Source: Limosilactobacillus ingluviei DSM 15946 (lineage in GTDB: Bacteria > Bacillota > Bacilli > Lactobacillales > Lactobacillaceae). Taken from it: a stretch of 64,000 bases of DNA. The position numbers and the translations under genes are program-made. Under the pieces are notes generated by a model. That model was not told the DNA's origin. It did not search any database and was given only the letters and a program-made list of their open reading frames with translations. Shown in pieces: positions 16,892 to 24,303 of the stretch. Each line of letters starts with the position of its first letter. Positions within the stretch are counted from its first letter, which is position 1. Where the stretch lies: NCBI RefSeq assembly GCF_001435775.1, contig NZ_AZFK01000077.1, positions 124,001 to 188,000 on the forward strand. The letters are read 5' to 3'.

Positions 16892-18181
16892 TTAAGACCG
16901 TTTTTGACCCCTTTTTCGCCAATTGCCCGGGACTTTTTTCGCCGGGGTCGCCGGACTTAAGCCATTGATCAGCCCTGACAAGCGGAACAGGTCGGTCACC
17001 AATTGATAAAGCGGCAAGGTAAAAAAGGTCCACCAGTGGCGATCACAATAGTTGCGTTCCGTCTTATCAAACCGCAGATAAAATAAGACGTTGCTCAAAT
17101 TTAAGCCGGCAATCCACAAATACAGCAAGTAAACTATGGCAAACGAAAGGCCCACCAACCGTCCCGGATAGCCCAGCCCTAACAATAAGCCCCCCATCAC
17201 CAACCAGGCAACTTTCAAAAGGGCCATCGTGTGATCCAAGAGTAAGCGCCGGACCAAGAAATTGGCAAAGAGCCCCGTTAAACTCAGCTTGGTCGCCAAA
17301 AAAGCCCGGATCACTTCGATTTCACCCCGTTGCCACCGTTGGTATTTCGCGTTGAGCGCGGCCCAGTTCGGCGCTGGGGGCGCGTAAAAGACCGCCGTCG
17401 GGCATAGAATCACTTTGCCCTTCAAGTAGTAGCGGATTTGAAAGGCCATGTCGGTCGCCACCCCAACCGTCTCAACACTGTACATCCGGCTTTGCATCAA
17501 AGCCGAACGGCGAAAGGCCGCCAAGGCCCCCGACAGGGTGATTAACTGGTCGGTTTGTGATTCGGCCGTTCGCCCCGCCAAAAAGGCAATCGCGTGGGCC
17601 AAATACTCACTGTGGTGCATCCAACGGTGGTGGCGATCAGCTTCAATCAACTTGCGGTTGCACAAGACGGCCCCGGTCTGGGCTTGGACCGCCGGATCCA
17701 GCATAAAGTTGTGAATGAAATTCTTTAAGGCGTGTTTGCCCAACAGCCCGGTACTGTCCATCGTGACTACGTAGTCCCCACTGCTGGCATAGATCGCCAT
17801 GTTCAACGCCTGGGCCTTGCCCCGCTGCGGCCCTTCCAGCCACTGCAGGCGCAAATCGCGCAATTCTTTTTGCATGGTTTGGTAGACTTGCCAGCTCTGG
17901 TCGGTACTTTGGTTATTGGCACAGATCACCGTAATCAATTCATTGGGGTAGTCACAGCGGGCAATCGAACGCAAACACGCAGCCAGGGTGTCCGCAGCAT
18001 TATAGACCGGTAAAATAATCGTCACTTGGGGCATCCGACCGGGAACTTCCCCACTGGGGACGGCAACCGGCTTGAAATGAATGTGCCACCAGCCCCACAG
18101 GGCTACTAACAATTCAAACAGAGCGGGAATTACTAGCCAGGCCGTCCAAAAGCCCATCTGAAGCAAGGTTTCTTGGATCAT
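16892..18181 (-). CDS. Family-2 glycosyltransferase, exosortase-associated
   Basis: 429 residues. An N-terminal membrane helix (about 8-32) precedes the GT-A domain: VTIILPVYNAADTLAACLRSI near 53, NNQSTDQSW, RGKAQALNMAI, MDSTG at the DxD position, a TD near 254 and YQRWQRGE near 300, the QxxRW-type motif of processive synthases. Three to four membrane helices follow (about 305-390). This is the cellulose/hyaluronan-synthase-like layout, so it probably polymerises and exports a surface glycan. DST instead of DxD should be checked for activity. ATG overlaps the exosortase stop (TAATG). Related synthases are activated by c-di-GMP, which fits the neighbours. Confidence 0.88.
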   Translation of the reverse strand: MIQETLLQMGFWTAWLVIPALFELLVALWGWWHIHFKPVAVPSGEVPGRMPQVTIILPVYNAADTLAACLRSIARCDYPNELITVICANNQSTDQSWQVYQTMQKELRDLRLQWLEGPQRGKAQALNMAIYASSGDYVVTMDSTGLLGKHALKNFIHNFMLDPAVQAQTGAVLCNRKLIEADRHHRWMHHSEYLAHAIAFLAGRTAESQTDQLITLSGALAAFRRSALMQSRMYSVETVGVATDMAFQIRYYLKGKVILCPTAVFYAPPAPNWAALNAKYQRWQRGEIEVIRAFLATKLSLTGLFANFLVRRLLLDHTMALLKVAWLVMGGLLLGLGYPGRLVGLSFAIVYLLYLWIAGLNLSNVLFYLRFDKTERNYCDRHWWTFFTLPLYQLVTDLFRLSGLINGLSPATPAKKVPGNWRKRGQKRS

Positions 18182-18777
18182 TATTTGCCTCCGTAATTAA
18201 AGCGCACCGTCCCCGGCCGGGTCAGCTGGGCCTTGGTAAAGACGTAGTAATACAAAGGAATGATTAACCCGTAAAACAGCCCCCGCCCAACCAAAGCGTG
18301 GGCCCACCAAAAGGCCGCGCTGCCCTGGGTGGCCAACAGCAACGCGACGACCGTCAAGCGTAAAACGTTGGCTAGGGCCAGCCAGCCCAAGCCGATCACG
18401 GTCCACTTTACGCGGTGCCGCCAGGTATAGAGGGGGAAGAACCATAACAAGCCCAGGTAAACGATGCTTTCCATTAAGCCGGTGCATTCATAGTCCACGG
18501 CCAAGATGCTCAACCCCGTCGGTCCCGGGATGTTCAACAGCGGCGCGCCCGGCGTACCGGTGTAGCAGCCGCTGAGGGTCCCAACGCCCCCGACTACCCG
18601 GGCCAAGACCTGCGCCCAAGCTTGCGCGAGCGGCCCGGTCAAGGCGCCGGTCAGAAAAATCATCAGTCCCAAACTGCCCAACCAAAACCTAACAGCCCGC
18701 TGGCCCGACCACTTACTACTGACGAAGGCTGCCAGCCAAATCAGCAAGCCCAGGCCGATTAACCATAATTTCATCAT
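18181..18777 (-). CDS. xrtG: Exosortase family protein, XrtG type
   Basis: 198 residues, six or so membrane helices. The exosortase triad is visible: C98 in DYECTGLMES, R140 in NVLRLTVV and H160 in WWAHALVGR. Exosortases are membrane transpeptidases that process proteins with a C-terminal sorting signal, by analogy with sortases. The gene directly upstream encodes a protein with such a tail and overlaps by four bases. The downstream glycosyltransferase and PTPS-like genes are the known partners of XrtG. Tandem ATG start; overlap gives translational coupling. Confidence 0.88.
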   Translation of the reverse strand: MMKLWLIGLGLLIWLAAFVSSKWSGQRAVRFWLGSLGLMIFLTGALTGPLAQAWAQVLARVVGGVGTLSGCYTGTPGAPLLNIPGPTGLSILAVDYECTGLMESIVYLGLLWFFPLYTWRHRVKWTVIGLGWLALANVLRLTVVALLLATQGSAAFWWAHALVGRGLFYGLIIPLYYYVFTKAQLTRPGTVRFNYGGK

Positions 18778-19490
18778 CTACCCACCTGCTTTCGTCGTCC
18801 CCACCAGCTACCACCTAGCACGAGCCCCAAGCCAACCAGGCTTAGCCAGCCCCCACTGGGCGCCCCGTGATAGCTGATTCCTTGCTGAGCATTGAGGGTC
18901 GGGTGGTTAAAATACCAACTGGTAGCCGGGCTGGCCAGGGTGCCTTGTTTCCCAATCGCCGCGAGGGGCAAAGCCATGCGCAGGGTTTCGCGCCCCTGGT
19001 GATCCCGCCGGACGTAGGCCCCCCGCTTAACAAAACGGAGCGTCCAATTGTGCCGGACATCGACCACTTGAACGGTTAAAAAGGTCCGTTGGCCGGGCTG
19101 GAGGGTTTGCAACCGGTGGGTCGGGTGGCGACTGACGCCGTTGGTCAAGTTCAAGACGTACTGCCGGTGGTTAACGGTCAAGCGGTAGCCTTGGGCCAAC
19201 AAGGGCTGGGCCGTTTGCCCCGCAACTTGGAGGTAGACGTTGCGCTGGTCAACGGCTAATTTGGCCTTGACGGCCGGTTGCTTGGCCCGGTGCCAACCGT
19301 CAGCTTGGTACGGCCGCCAGGTCGCCGCATCGGTCAGCTTAACCCGGTCGGTCGGCTGGGGCTGAAAGGTCCCCTGGCGGGCCTGCCAGAGCGGCGCCGG
19401 CTGCCCCCACGCCGCCTGGCCGCATACTGGCCCCCACGTCAGCCCCAATAAAACTGCTACCAGCATTAGTCCGCCCCGTCCCGTCTTCAT
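18774..19490 (-). CDS. Probable exosortase substrate with C-terminal sorting signal (Firmicu-CTERM-like)
   Basis: 238 residues. A signal peptide (about 1-28) is followed by an export-domain of beta character rich in Gln, Arg and Trp. The C-terminus has GAPSGGW, a hydrophobic helix LSLVGLGLVLGG and a basic tail WWGRRKQVGR, the tripartite organisation of an exosortase target rather than LPXTG. It lies between the cyclase and xrtG genes with four-base overlaps on both sides. It is probably the cognate cargo; its ligand or role in the glycan is unknown. The family assignment is from layout, not a profile search. Confidence 0.75.
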   Translation of the reverse strand: MKTGRGGLMLVAVLLGLTWGPVCGQAAWGQPAPLWQARQGTFQPQPTDRVKLTDAATWRPYQADGWHRAKQPAVKAKLAVDQRNVYLQVAGQTAQPLLAQGYRLTVNHRQYVLNLTNGVSRHPTHRLQTLQPGQRTFLTVQVVDVRHNWTLRFVKRGAYVRRDHQGRETLRMALPLAAIGKQGTLASPATSWYFNHPTLNAQQGISYHGAPSGGWLSLVGLGLVLGGSWWGRRKQVGR

Positions 19491-20629
19491 TCCGCAACCT
19501 CCTTTGCCTGCGGTTGATTAAAGATCCGCACCTGATTGCGGCCATGCCTTTTGGCCGAATACAAGGCCTGATCAGCCCGCTCAAAGACTGGCCCCAGCTT
19601 TTCACCGGCTTGCCAGAAGGTGATCCCCGCCGAAAAAGTCAACCGCAGCCGTTCGCCCTGGTGGGTAAAGAAGGGCTGGGCGGCAAAGATCCGTTGGTCG
19701 GTCTTGAGCCGATCGACCACCTCGTGGAAGCGCTCGGCCCTGACGTTGGTAAAGACAATGCAAAATTCCTCGCCCCCGTAGCGGAAGACCCGGGCGCTGA
19801 CGTGTTTTTCATTTTGCATTGCTGCCGCCAAAAAATTGGCCAAGTACTGGAGGGCTAAGTTCCCAGTGACGTGACCATAACGATCATTGACCGACTTAAA
19901 CCGGTCGACGTCGATCACCGCAATCGCGACATCCCCTTCCCAAGTCGCCGCTTGTTCCGTGTAGTCAACCAAGGAGCGGTAATTGCCCAGCCCCGTTAAT
20001 TCATCAAACAAGCTATTGTGATAGGCTTGCTTGTAGAGGTTGATGTTTAACAATTCCTGTTCAAATAAGTAACGGTAGACCACTAAGATCAATAGCGTCC
20101 CGCAGGTCAGTTCTACGGCGTGGTGGATCGGGACGTTTAAGGTCGTTACATCAATCTCGTTCAACCAGTACATGACGTAGGGGCCCCCAATGTTTAAAAT
20201 CAGCATCTGAATCGTCATGCTGATCGTCGACCCCCGCGAAGCCAAGCGGCTGCCTAAGACAGTCACAAGCATAAACAGCAGCCAGCCGACCCACAGACTT
20301 TGGTAAATCACGGGTCGACTGCCCATTAACACCAAGCAACTGTTCACTACAAACGGCGTCAAGCACGCCACGTAGGCCCCATAAACCCCCGTGTTCAAGA
20401 GGTTATACATTAAGATAGCAATGACGTACTGGTAAAAACAATAATCCGTCAGCTGGTAGGACATGAAGGTAATCACGTACTCTTGCACCAAAAAGACCAC
20501 CGTCACGATTAAAAACTGCCACGGCCAACTGTGCTTGACCAAGGTCCGTTCGTACAGGGTGTAATTTCCCATGATAAAGGCCGTAATCACGAGGGGAATG
20601 ATTACCACAATTGTTATGTATCCTGGCAT
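19487..20629 (-). CDS. Membrane diguanylate cyclase (GGDEF)
   Basis: 380 residues from the ATG at 20629. Six hydrophobic segments fill about residues 5-195 as a membrane sensor region. The cyclase domain has LFDELTGLGNYRSL near 208, VIDVDRFKSVNDRYGH near 238 and the intact active loop YGGEEF near 284. The product-inhibition I-site RxxD five residues before the loop is missing (KHVS in that place), so feedback inhibition is unlikely. A GTG nine bases upstream would add three residues. Its start follows a leader-peptide stop by one base. It probably makes the c-di-GMP that drives the rest of the operon. Confidence 0.9.
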   Translation of the reverse strand: MPGYITIVVIIPLVITAFIMGNYTLYERTLVKHSWPWQFLIVTVVFLVQEYVITFMSYQLTDYCFYQYVIAILMYNLLNTGVYGAYVACLTPFVVNSCLVLMGSRPVIYQSLWVGWLLFMLVTVLGSRLASRGSTISMTIQMLILNIGGPYVMYWLNEIDVTTLNVPIHHAVELTCGTLLILVVYRYLFEQELLNINLYKQAYHNSLFDELTGLGNYRSLVDYTEQAATWEGDVAIAVIDVDRFKSVNDRYGHVTGNLALQYLANFLAAAMQNEKHVSARVFRYGGEEFCIVFTNVRAERFHEVVDRLKTDQRIFAAQPFFTHQGERLRLTFSAGITFWQAGEKLGPVFERADQALYSAKRHGRNQVRIFNQPQAKEVAE

Positions 20630-20630
20630 C

Positions 20631-20696
20631 TCAGTCACCTACCCGGCTTAAATGCATACCCCAGCAATTACCATTGTCACTATCGGTCCCATCCAT
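20631..20696 (-). CDS. Leader peptide of the exosortase operon (21 codons)
   Basis: ATG (20694-20696) lies nine bases after GGGAGG, a better ribosome site than that of the cyclase itself. The frame encodes a polar, Asp/Asn/Gly-rich peptide beginning MDGTDSDNGN and stops (TGA, 20631-20633) one base before the cyclase ATG. No hydrophobic segment. It looks like a translational-coupling or attenuation leader; homologues were not checked. Confidence 0.5.
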   Translation of the reverse strand: MDGTDSDNGNCWGMHLSRVGD

Positions 20697-20779
20697 TTGC
20701 AAAATCCTCCCTTAGCCGGACCAACTAGAACACAGGCTGACCCGACAGTGTGATTAATTAACTTATAATTGGCCCACTT

Positions 20780-20808
20780 ATTTTAATTTTTTATCATTTG
20801 ATTGTCAA
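20780..20808 (-). promoter_or_regulatory. Promoter of the exosortase/c-di-GMP operon
   Basis: TTGACA on the minus strand (plus 20803-20808), exactly 17 bases, then TAAAAT (plus 20780-20785). The transcript would have a leader of about 135 bases before the cyclase, containing the 21-codon frame. Confidence 0.75.
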
Positions 20809-20935
20809 ACGCTCCACCATGGCGCAACTGCGGCCGCGCGGCCTGTCAACCCGTTAGTCCCCCGCCTTTCCGTCCCTTTTCAGCGCGTGGGCTTTGCTTT
20901 GTTAAGTTTTCACCGCCAAATCGGTAAAATAAAAA
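20809..20935. other. Intergenic, between operon promoter and rbsK terminator
   Basis: No gene is supported. GCGGCCGCGCGGC around 20831 is a GC-rich patch with partial symmetry. Otherwise nothing was recognised. Confidence 0.3.
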
Positions 20936-20971
20936 GGTTCGCCCCCCGCAATTAGAGTGACGAACCCTGTT
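20932..20971 (-). terminator. Terminator of the rbsK operon
   Basis: On the minus strand GGTTCG and CGAACC (plus 20961-20966 and 20936-20941) pair and are followed by TTTTTATTTT. Confidence 0.75.
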
Positions 20972-20981
20972 TTTCGGCCAT

Positions 20982-21062
20982 TTATTTTTTCCGCCGGAAT
21001 TTAACCGTCAGATACGAAGTGATGATAAAGACCACCACAAAGATTGCAATATCAATCAACAT
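20982..21062 (-). CDS. 26-residue single-helix membrane peptide behind rbsK
   Basis: ATG at 21062 opens a frame of one hydrophobic helix (IDIAIFVVVFIITSYLTV) and a basic end KFRRKK, stopping at 20982. It begins 13 bases after the rbsK stop, and the transcript ends at the terminator behind it, so it is in the rbsK message. GTGGGG upstream is a weak ribosome site. Membrane topology follows the positive-inside pattern; the function is unknown. Confidence 0.55.
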   Translation of the reverse strand: MLIDIAIFVVVFIITSYLTVKFRRKK

Positions 21063-21075
21063 TTTAGTGCCCCAC

Positions 21076-21996
21076 TTAGTCGGCTAAGGCGGCGCGAACT
21101 TCAACTTCCGTTGGGATCGAAGGCATGGCCCCCATCTTTTGGACCGTTAAGCTGGACGCCCGTTGCGCGTAAACCAAGGCGTCGGCAACGTTGCTCAAGT
21201 CGGTCGCTAATTGCGAAGCCAAGGCCCCAATAAAGGTGTCCCCCGCGGCCGTCGTGTCGACTGCCTTGACTTTAAAGGCGGGTACCATTCCGTGGCCGTG
21301 CGGCGTGCAGTAGAAGACGCCCCGCGAACCAAGGGTGATCAAGAGGTTGTTGACCCCGTGTGCCTTAAAGTAGTCCGCCGTTTCAAGCATTGCGGCTTCA
21401 CTGTCGACGGCAATCCCGGTTAAGACTTCGCTTTCGCTTTCGTTGGGAATAACCACGTCCGTAACCGCTAATAATTCCGGCAGAATTTCCTTAGCCGGCG
21501 CTGGGTTCAAGATCGTCGTGACCCCGTGGGCCTTGGCTTGCTTAAAGGCCGCTGCCGTGACTGCTTGCGGCGTTTCAAATTGGGCAATCAAGAAGTCACA
21601 GTCCTTAAACAGGTCGTCAGTCCCCTTCAACAAACTTTCGTCCATTCCGAAGTTGGCGCCGGCGTACACCATAATATCGTTTTGGCCGTTGGCATCAAGG
21701 GTGATGATCGCCGAGCCCGTCCCGTGGCGCGGATCATTTTGTAAGAACTTGGTGTCGATTCCATCTTCTTGCAGGGCTTCGCGCATGAACTTCCCTTCGT
21801 TGTCTTCACCGACCATCCCGATAAAGGCCACTTGCGCCCCCGACCGGACGGCGGCAACAGCTTGGTTAGCCCCCTTGCCCCCTGGGGCCGAGCTCTTATC
21901 GTTGGCCGAAATAGTTTCCCCCGGTTGTGGGAAACGGGTCACATGATAGGTCGTATCCAGGTTTAAACTCCCTAAGACAGCAATTTTCTTGGTCAT
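21076..21996 (-). CDS. rbsK: Ribokinase
   Basis: Phosphorylates ribose to ribose-5-phosphate with ATP. 306 residues, full PfkB-family length. Seen: LGSLNLDTTYHVTRFPQPGETI at the N-terminus, PGGKGANQAVA near 38, NPAPAKEILPE, the NESE segment and the anion-hole/catalytic motif DTTAAGDTFIGAL near 246. AAAGGAGGAAGCCTG precedes the ATG. Expressed with a 26-residue peptide; the promoter carries a TAAAAGCTTTTA palindrome. Confidence 0.93.
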   Translation of the reverse strand: MTKKIAVLGSLNLDTTYHVTRFPQPGETISANDKSSAPGGKGANQAVAAVRSGAQVAFIGMVGEDNEGKFMREALQEDGIDTKFLQNDPRHGTGSAIITLDANGQNDIMVYAGANFGMDESLLKGTDDLFKDCDFLIAQFETPQAVTAAAFKQAKAHGVTTILNPAPAKEILPELLAVTDVVIPNESESEVLTGIAVDSEAAMLETADYFKAHGVNNLLITLGSRGVFYCTPHGHGMVPAFKVKAVDTTAAGDTFIGALASQLATDLSNVADALVYAQRASSLTVQKMGAMPSIPTEVEVRAALAD

Positions 21997-22031
21997 CAGG
22001 CTTCCTCCTTTATGGTGCCACGTTTCTTTAG

Positions 22032-22087
22032 TAAAAGCTTTTAGCTAATTTCATTACCAATTTACCAGCGGACTTGTCCCTTGACAA
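22032..22087 (-). promoter_or_regulatory. rbsK promoter and operator palindrome
   Basis: Minus strand TTGTCA (plus 22082-22087), 17 bases, TAAATT (plus 22059-22064). The perfect palindrome TAAAAGCTTTTA (22032-22043) lies just downstream of the start point, in repressor position, as for a LacI-family ribose regulator (inference). Confidence 0.5.
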
Positions 22088-22118
22088 GCGCTTCTGCAAT
22101 CTTCTTTATTTTACCCGG

Positions 22119-22131
22119 TTTCCCGGGAAAT
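22119..22131. promoter_or_regulatory. Noc-binding-site palindrome (rbsK-trx intergenic)
   Basis: TTTCCCGGGAAAT, 13 of 14 bases of the Noc site; the first base is G instead of A. It lies beside the trx terminator. Confidence 0.65.
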
Positions 22132-22170
22132 GAAAAGCCGCCCAGGACGCAACCCGGACGACTGGTTTGG

Positions 22171-22488
22171 TTATTCAGCTAATTTGCGGTCCAAATAATG
22201 GGCTAGTTTTTCCTTGGGGTACAGGCCGGTGACCTTTTCCTTGGCCACCCCATCCCGGAACAACACTAAGCTTGGGATACTCATAACCTTGTAGCGCTGC
22301 GGAATGGCCGCGTCCTGTTCGACATCAAATTTAACAAACTTGATCCGGTCCCCGTATTCAGCTTCTAATTGCGCTAAGACCGGAGCCATCATCTTGCACG
22401 GGCCACACCAGTCCGCCCAAAAATCCACCAAGGTAATGGGCCCCGCTAATTGGTCATCAAAATTGGCGGGTGTTGCTTCAATTGCCAT
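22171..22488 (-). CDS. trxA: Thioredoxin
   Basis: 105 residues, one thioredoxin fold with the active site WADWCGPCKMMAP near residue 26 and the cis-proline in SIPSLVLF near 74. It reduces cytosolic disulfides with thioredoxin reductase. AAAGGAGAAAAGTAA before its ATG overlaps the end of terC, one base away, so the two form an operon. A terminator hairpin lies at about 22134-22165. Confidence 0.95.
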   Translation of the reverse strand: MAIEATPANFDDQLAGPITLVDFWADWCGPCKMMAPVLAQLEAEYGDRIKFVKFDVEQDAAIPQRYKVMSIPSLVLFRDGVAKEKVTGLYPKEKLAHYLDRKLAE

Positions 22489-23250
22489 TTACTTTTCTCC
22501 TTTACTGTGTTGATTCCGCCGCAAAAAGTGTACCCCGATCGTAGCCGCGAAGATCAAGAGGATGAAAATCCCAAAGATTCCGGACGGAATTTCAATGTCA
22601 ATCATTGGCACCGTCAAGAATAATTTGACGGCAATCACGGCGATCAAGAAGTAGGCCATCGGTTCCAATTCTGGCACCTTGCGCATCAATTTCATGATCA
22701 CTTCAGCGATCCCCCGCATACACAAGATCCCAATCAAACCCCCGATCAAGACGATCACCGGATTGTTGGAAACGGCCAGGGCCGCCAAGACCGAATCAAT
22801 CGAAAAAACGATATCGGTAAACTCAATTTGCGCCACCACCGCCCAAAAACGCTTGCGCCCGGTGAGTTTACCGGCCAAATTGCGCTTTTGTTTGTGGATC
22901 GGTCGCTTACCGAAAAACTTAACGTGGAAGAAGCGATACGACATGTAGAGCAGGTAGGCTGCCCCTAAGGCCTTGATTTCCCAGAAGTGAATCAAGTAGG
23001 TCCCGATCCCGATCACTAAGAACCGGAACAGGTAGGAACCCCAAATCCCGTAAAACAAGGATTCTTCTTGTTCACGCAGCGTGGGCAAGACCCGGGTCTG
23101 GGCGGCTAACACCACCGCGTTGTCAACCGACAACAGACACTCCATCATCACCAACGATAAGATAATCAGCCAGTCCTGGCCTGACGTCACGACCATCTTC
23201 CAATTTGCTAAATCAAAAAACGGTCCGTAAAGTTGTTGTAAAAGTGACAA
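22489..23250 (-). CDS. TerC family membrane protein
   Basis: 253 residues with about seven helices. The family's acidic membrane motifs are visible: MECLLSVDNAVVLA near 36 and TDIVFSIDSVLAAL near 145. TerC/Alx/YceF proteins are tied to manganese export, metalation of exported enzymes and tellurite resistance. It starts with TTG after AAAGGGGGATC. Being in an operon with thioredoxin suggests a link to redox or metal homeostasis (inference). Confidence 0.9.
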   Translation of the reverse strand: MSLLQQLYGPFFDLANWKMVVTSGQDWLIILSLVMMECLLSVDNAVVLAAQTRVLPTLREQEESLFYGIWGSYLFRFLVIGIGTYLIHFWEIKALGAAYLLYMSYRFFHVKFFGKRPIHKQKRNLAGKLTGRKRFWAVVAQIEFTDIVFSIDSVLAALAVSNNPVIVLIGGLIGILCMRGIAEVIMKLMRKVPELEPMAYFLIAVIAVKLFLTVPMIDIEIPSGIFGIFILLIFAATIGVHFLRRNQHSKGEK

Positions 23251-23266
23251 TTAGATCCCCCTTTAA

Positions 23267-24184
23267 TTATTTTGGTTGCCATAATTTTACCAAATCCGGC
23301 GGAAAAGCGGTAGGCAAAGGTACCCAAATTGTCTCTTTTTGCTTGGAAAAAGGAAGGACGAGGTCCTGTTTGACCCCGTGCAACAACATCCGCGGCCCGC
23401 CCCCCGGGGCGTAGAGGGGATCGCCAACAATCGGGTGGCCGCTATAAGCTAAGTGCACGCGCAACTGGTGGGTGCGGCCAGTATGCAGCGTTAAGTAGAC
23501 CAGACTGGTCGTCGCCGTGGTCGCCACCACCTGGTAGGTCGTCTGCGCGGGCTGGGCGTTGACCCCATTGACCTGCCGTTTGCGCCGGTCCTGTGGATCA
23601 CGGCCAATCGGCCAGGTTAATTCCCCCCGCGGGGCCGGGAAATGCCCAGTCACAACAGCTACATAGGCGCGGTGCATCAAACCGGCACTGAGGTAGCGAT
23701 CCAAAATCGGCACCACCACCGGATTTTTCGCCACCAACATCGCCCCACTGGTCGCTTGATCCAAGCGGTGGACCATAAACGCCCCAGTCTGTGGCTGATT
23801 CGCCAGGTAGCCGGCCACCGCATTCAGCGCCGTCCCGGTTTCGCCGGGTTGGTTGGGGTGACTTTTTTGGCCGGCCGGCTTATCGATCACCAGCACGTCC
23901 CGATTTTCAAAGAGGATGGTTGGCTGAGCGTTGGGGGTTGGTAAATAGTTGGACGTTGCCGTCCGGAATTCATCGCCGTTGAATTGCAACCGAACGTGCG
24001 CCCCAGCGTCAACACGCTCATTCATCGACTGGTACTGGCCGTTGACCAGGACTTGCCGGCGTACCCGTAAATAGTGCACAAACCGGTGGGGCAGCCACCA
24101 AGTCTGTTCTAAGAGCGTTCGCAATGGTTGGTCCCCTTGTTCAGGTGGGACGATTATTTCAAGTTGCCCCTGCCAAGCTGTCAT
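23267..24184 (-). CDS. RluA-family RNA pseudouridine synthase
   Basis: About 305 residues. N-terminal S4-like region (LLEQTWWLPHRFVHYLRVRRQVLVNG), then the catalytic MVHRLDQATSGAMLVAKN near 138 with the essential aspartate, TGRTHQLRVHLAYSGHPIVGDPLYA near 230. It isomerises uridines in rRNA or tRNA; the exact target is unknown. I prefer the ATG nine bases after AAAGGA over one six codons upstream. A Noc site lies just before it. Confidence 0.92.
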   Translation of the reverse strand: MTAWQGQLEIIVPPEQGDQPLRTLLEQTWWLPHRFVHYLRVRRQVLVNGQYQSMNERVDAGAHVRLQFNGDEFRTATSNYLPTPNAQPTILFENRDVLVIDKPAGQKSHPNQPGETGTALNAVAGYLANQPQTGAFMVHRLDQATSGAMLVAKNPVVVPILDRYLSAGLMHRAYVAVVTGHFPAPRGELTWPIGRDPQDRRKRQVNGVNAQPAQTTYQVVATTATTSLVYLTLHTGRTHQLRVHLAYSGHPIVGDPLYAPGGGPRMLLHGVKQDLVLPFSKQKETIWVPLPTAFPPDLVKLWQPK

Positions 24185-24204
24185 TTCATCGGTCCTTTCC
24201 ATTT

Positions 24205-24218
24205 ATTTCCCGGGAAAT
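24205..24218. promoter_or_regulatory. Noc-binding-site palindrome (upstream of rluA)
   Basis: Perfect ATTTCCCGGGAAAT in the divergent rluA-corA gap. Confidence 0.75.
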
Positions 24219-24303
24219 CCTAGTGAATCATTGATCTGACTTTACATTTGCCCCAAATCAGTGTTGAATTAATAAGGAAAACAACGTTTCGGAGGTGGGG
24301 TCA

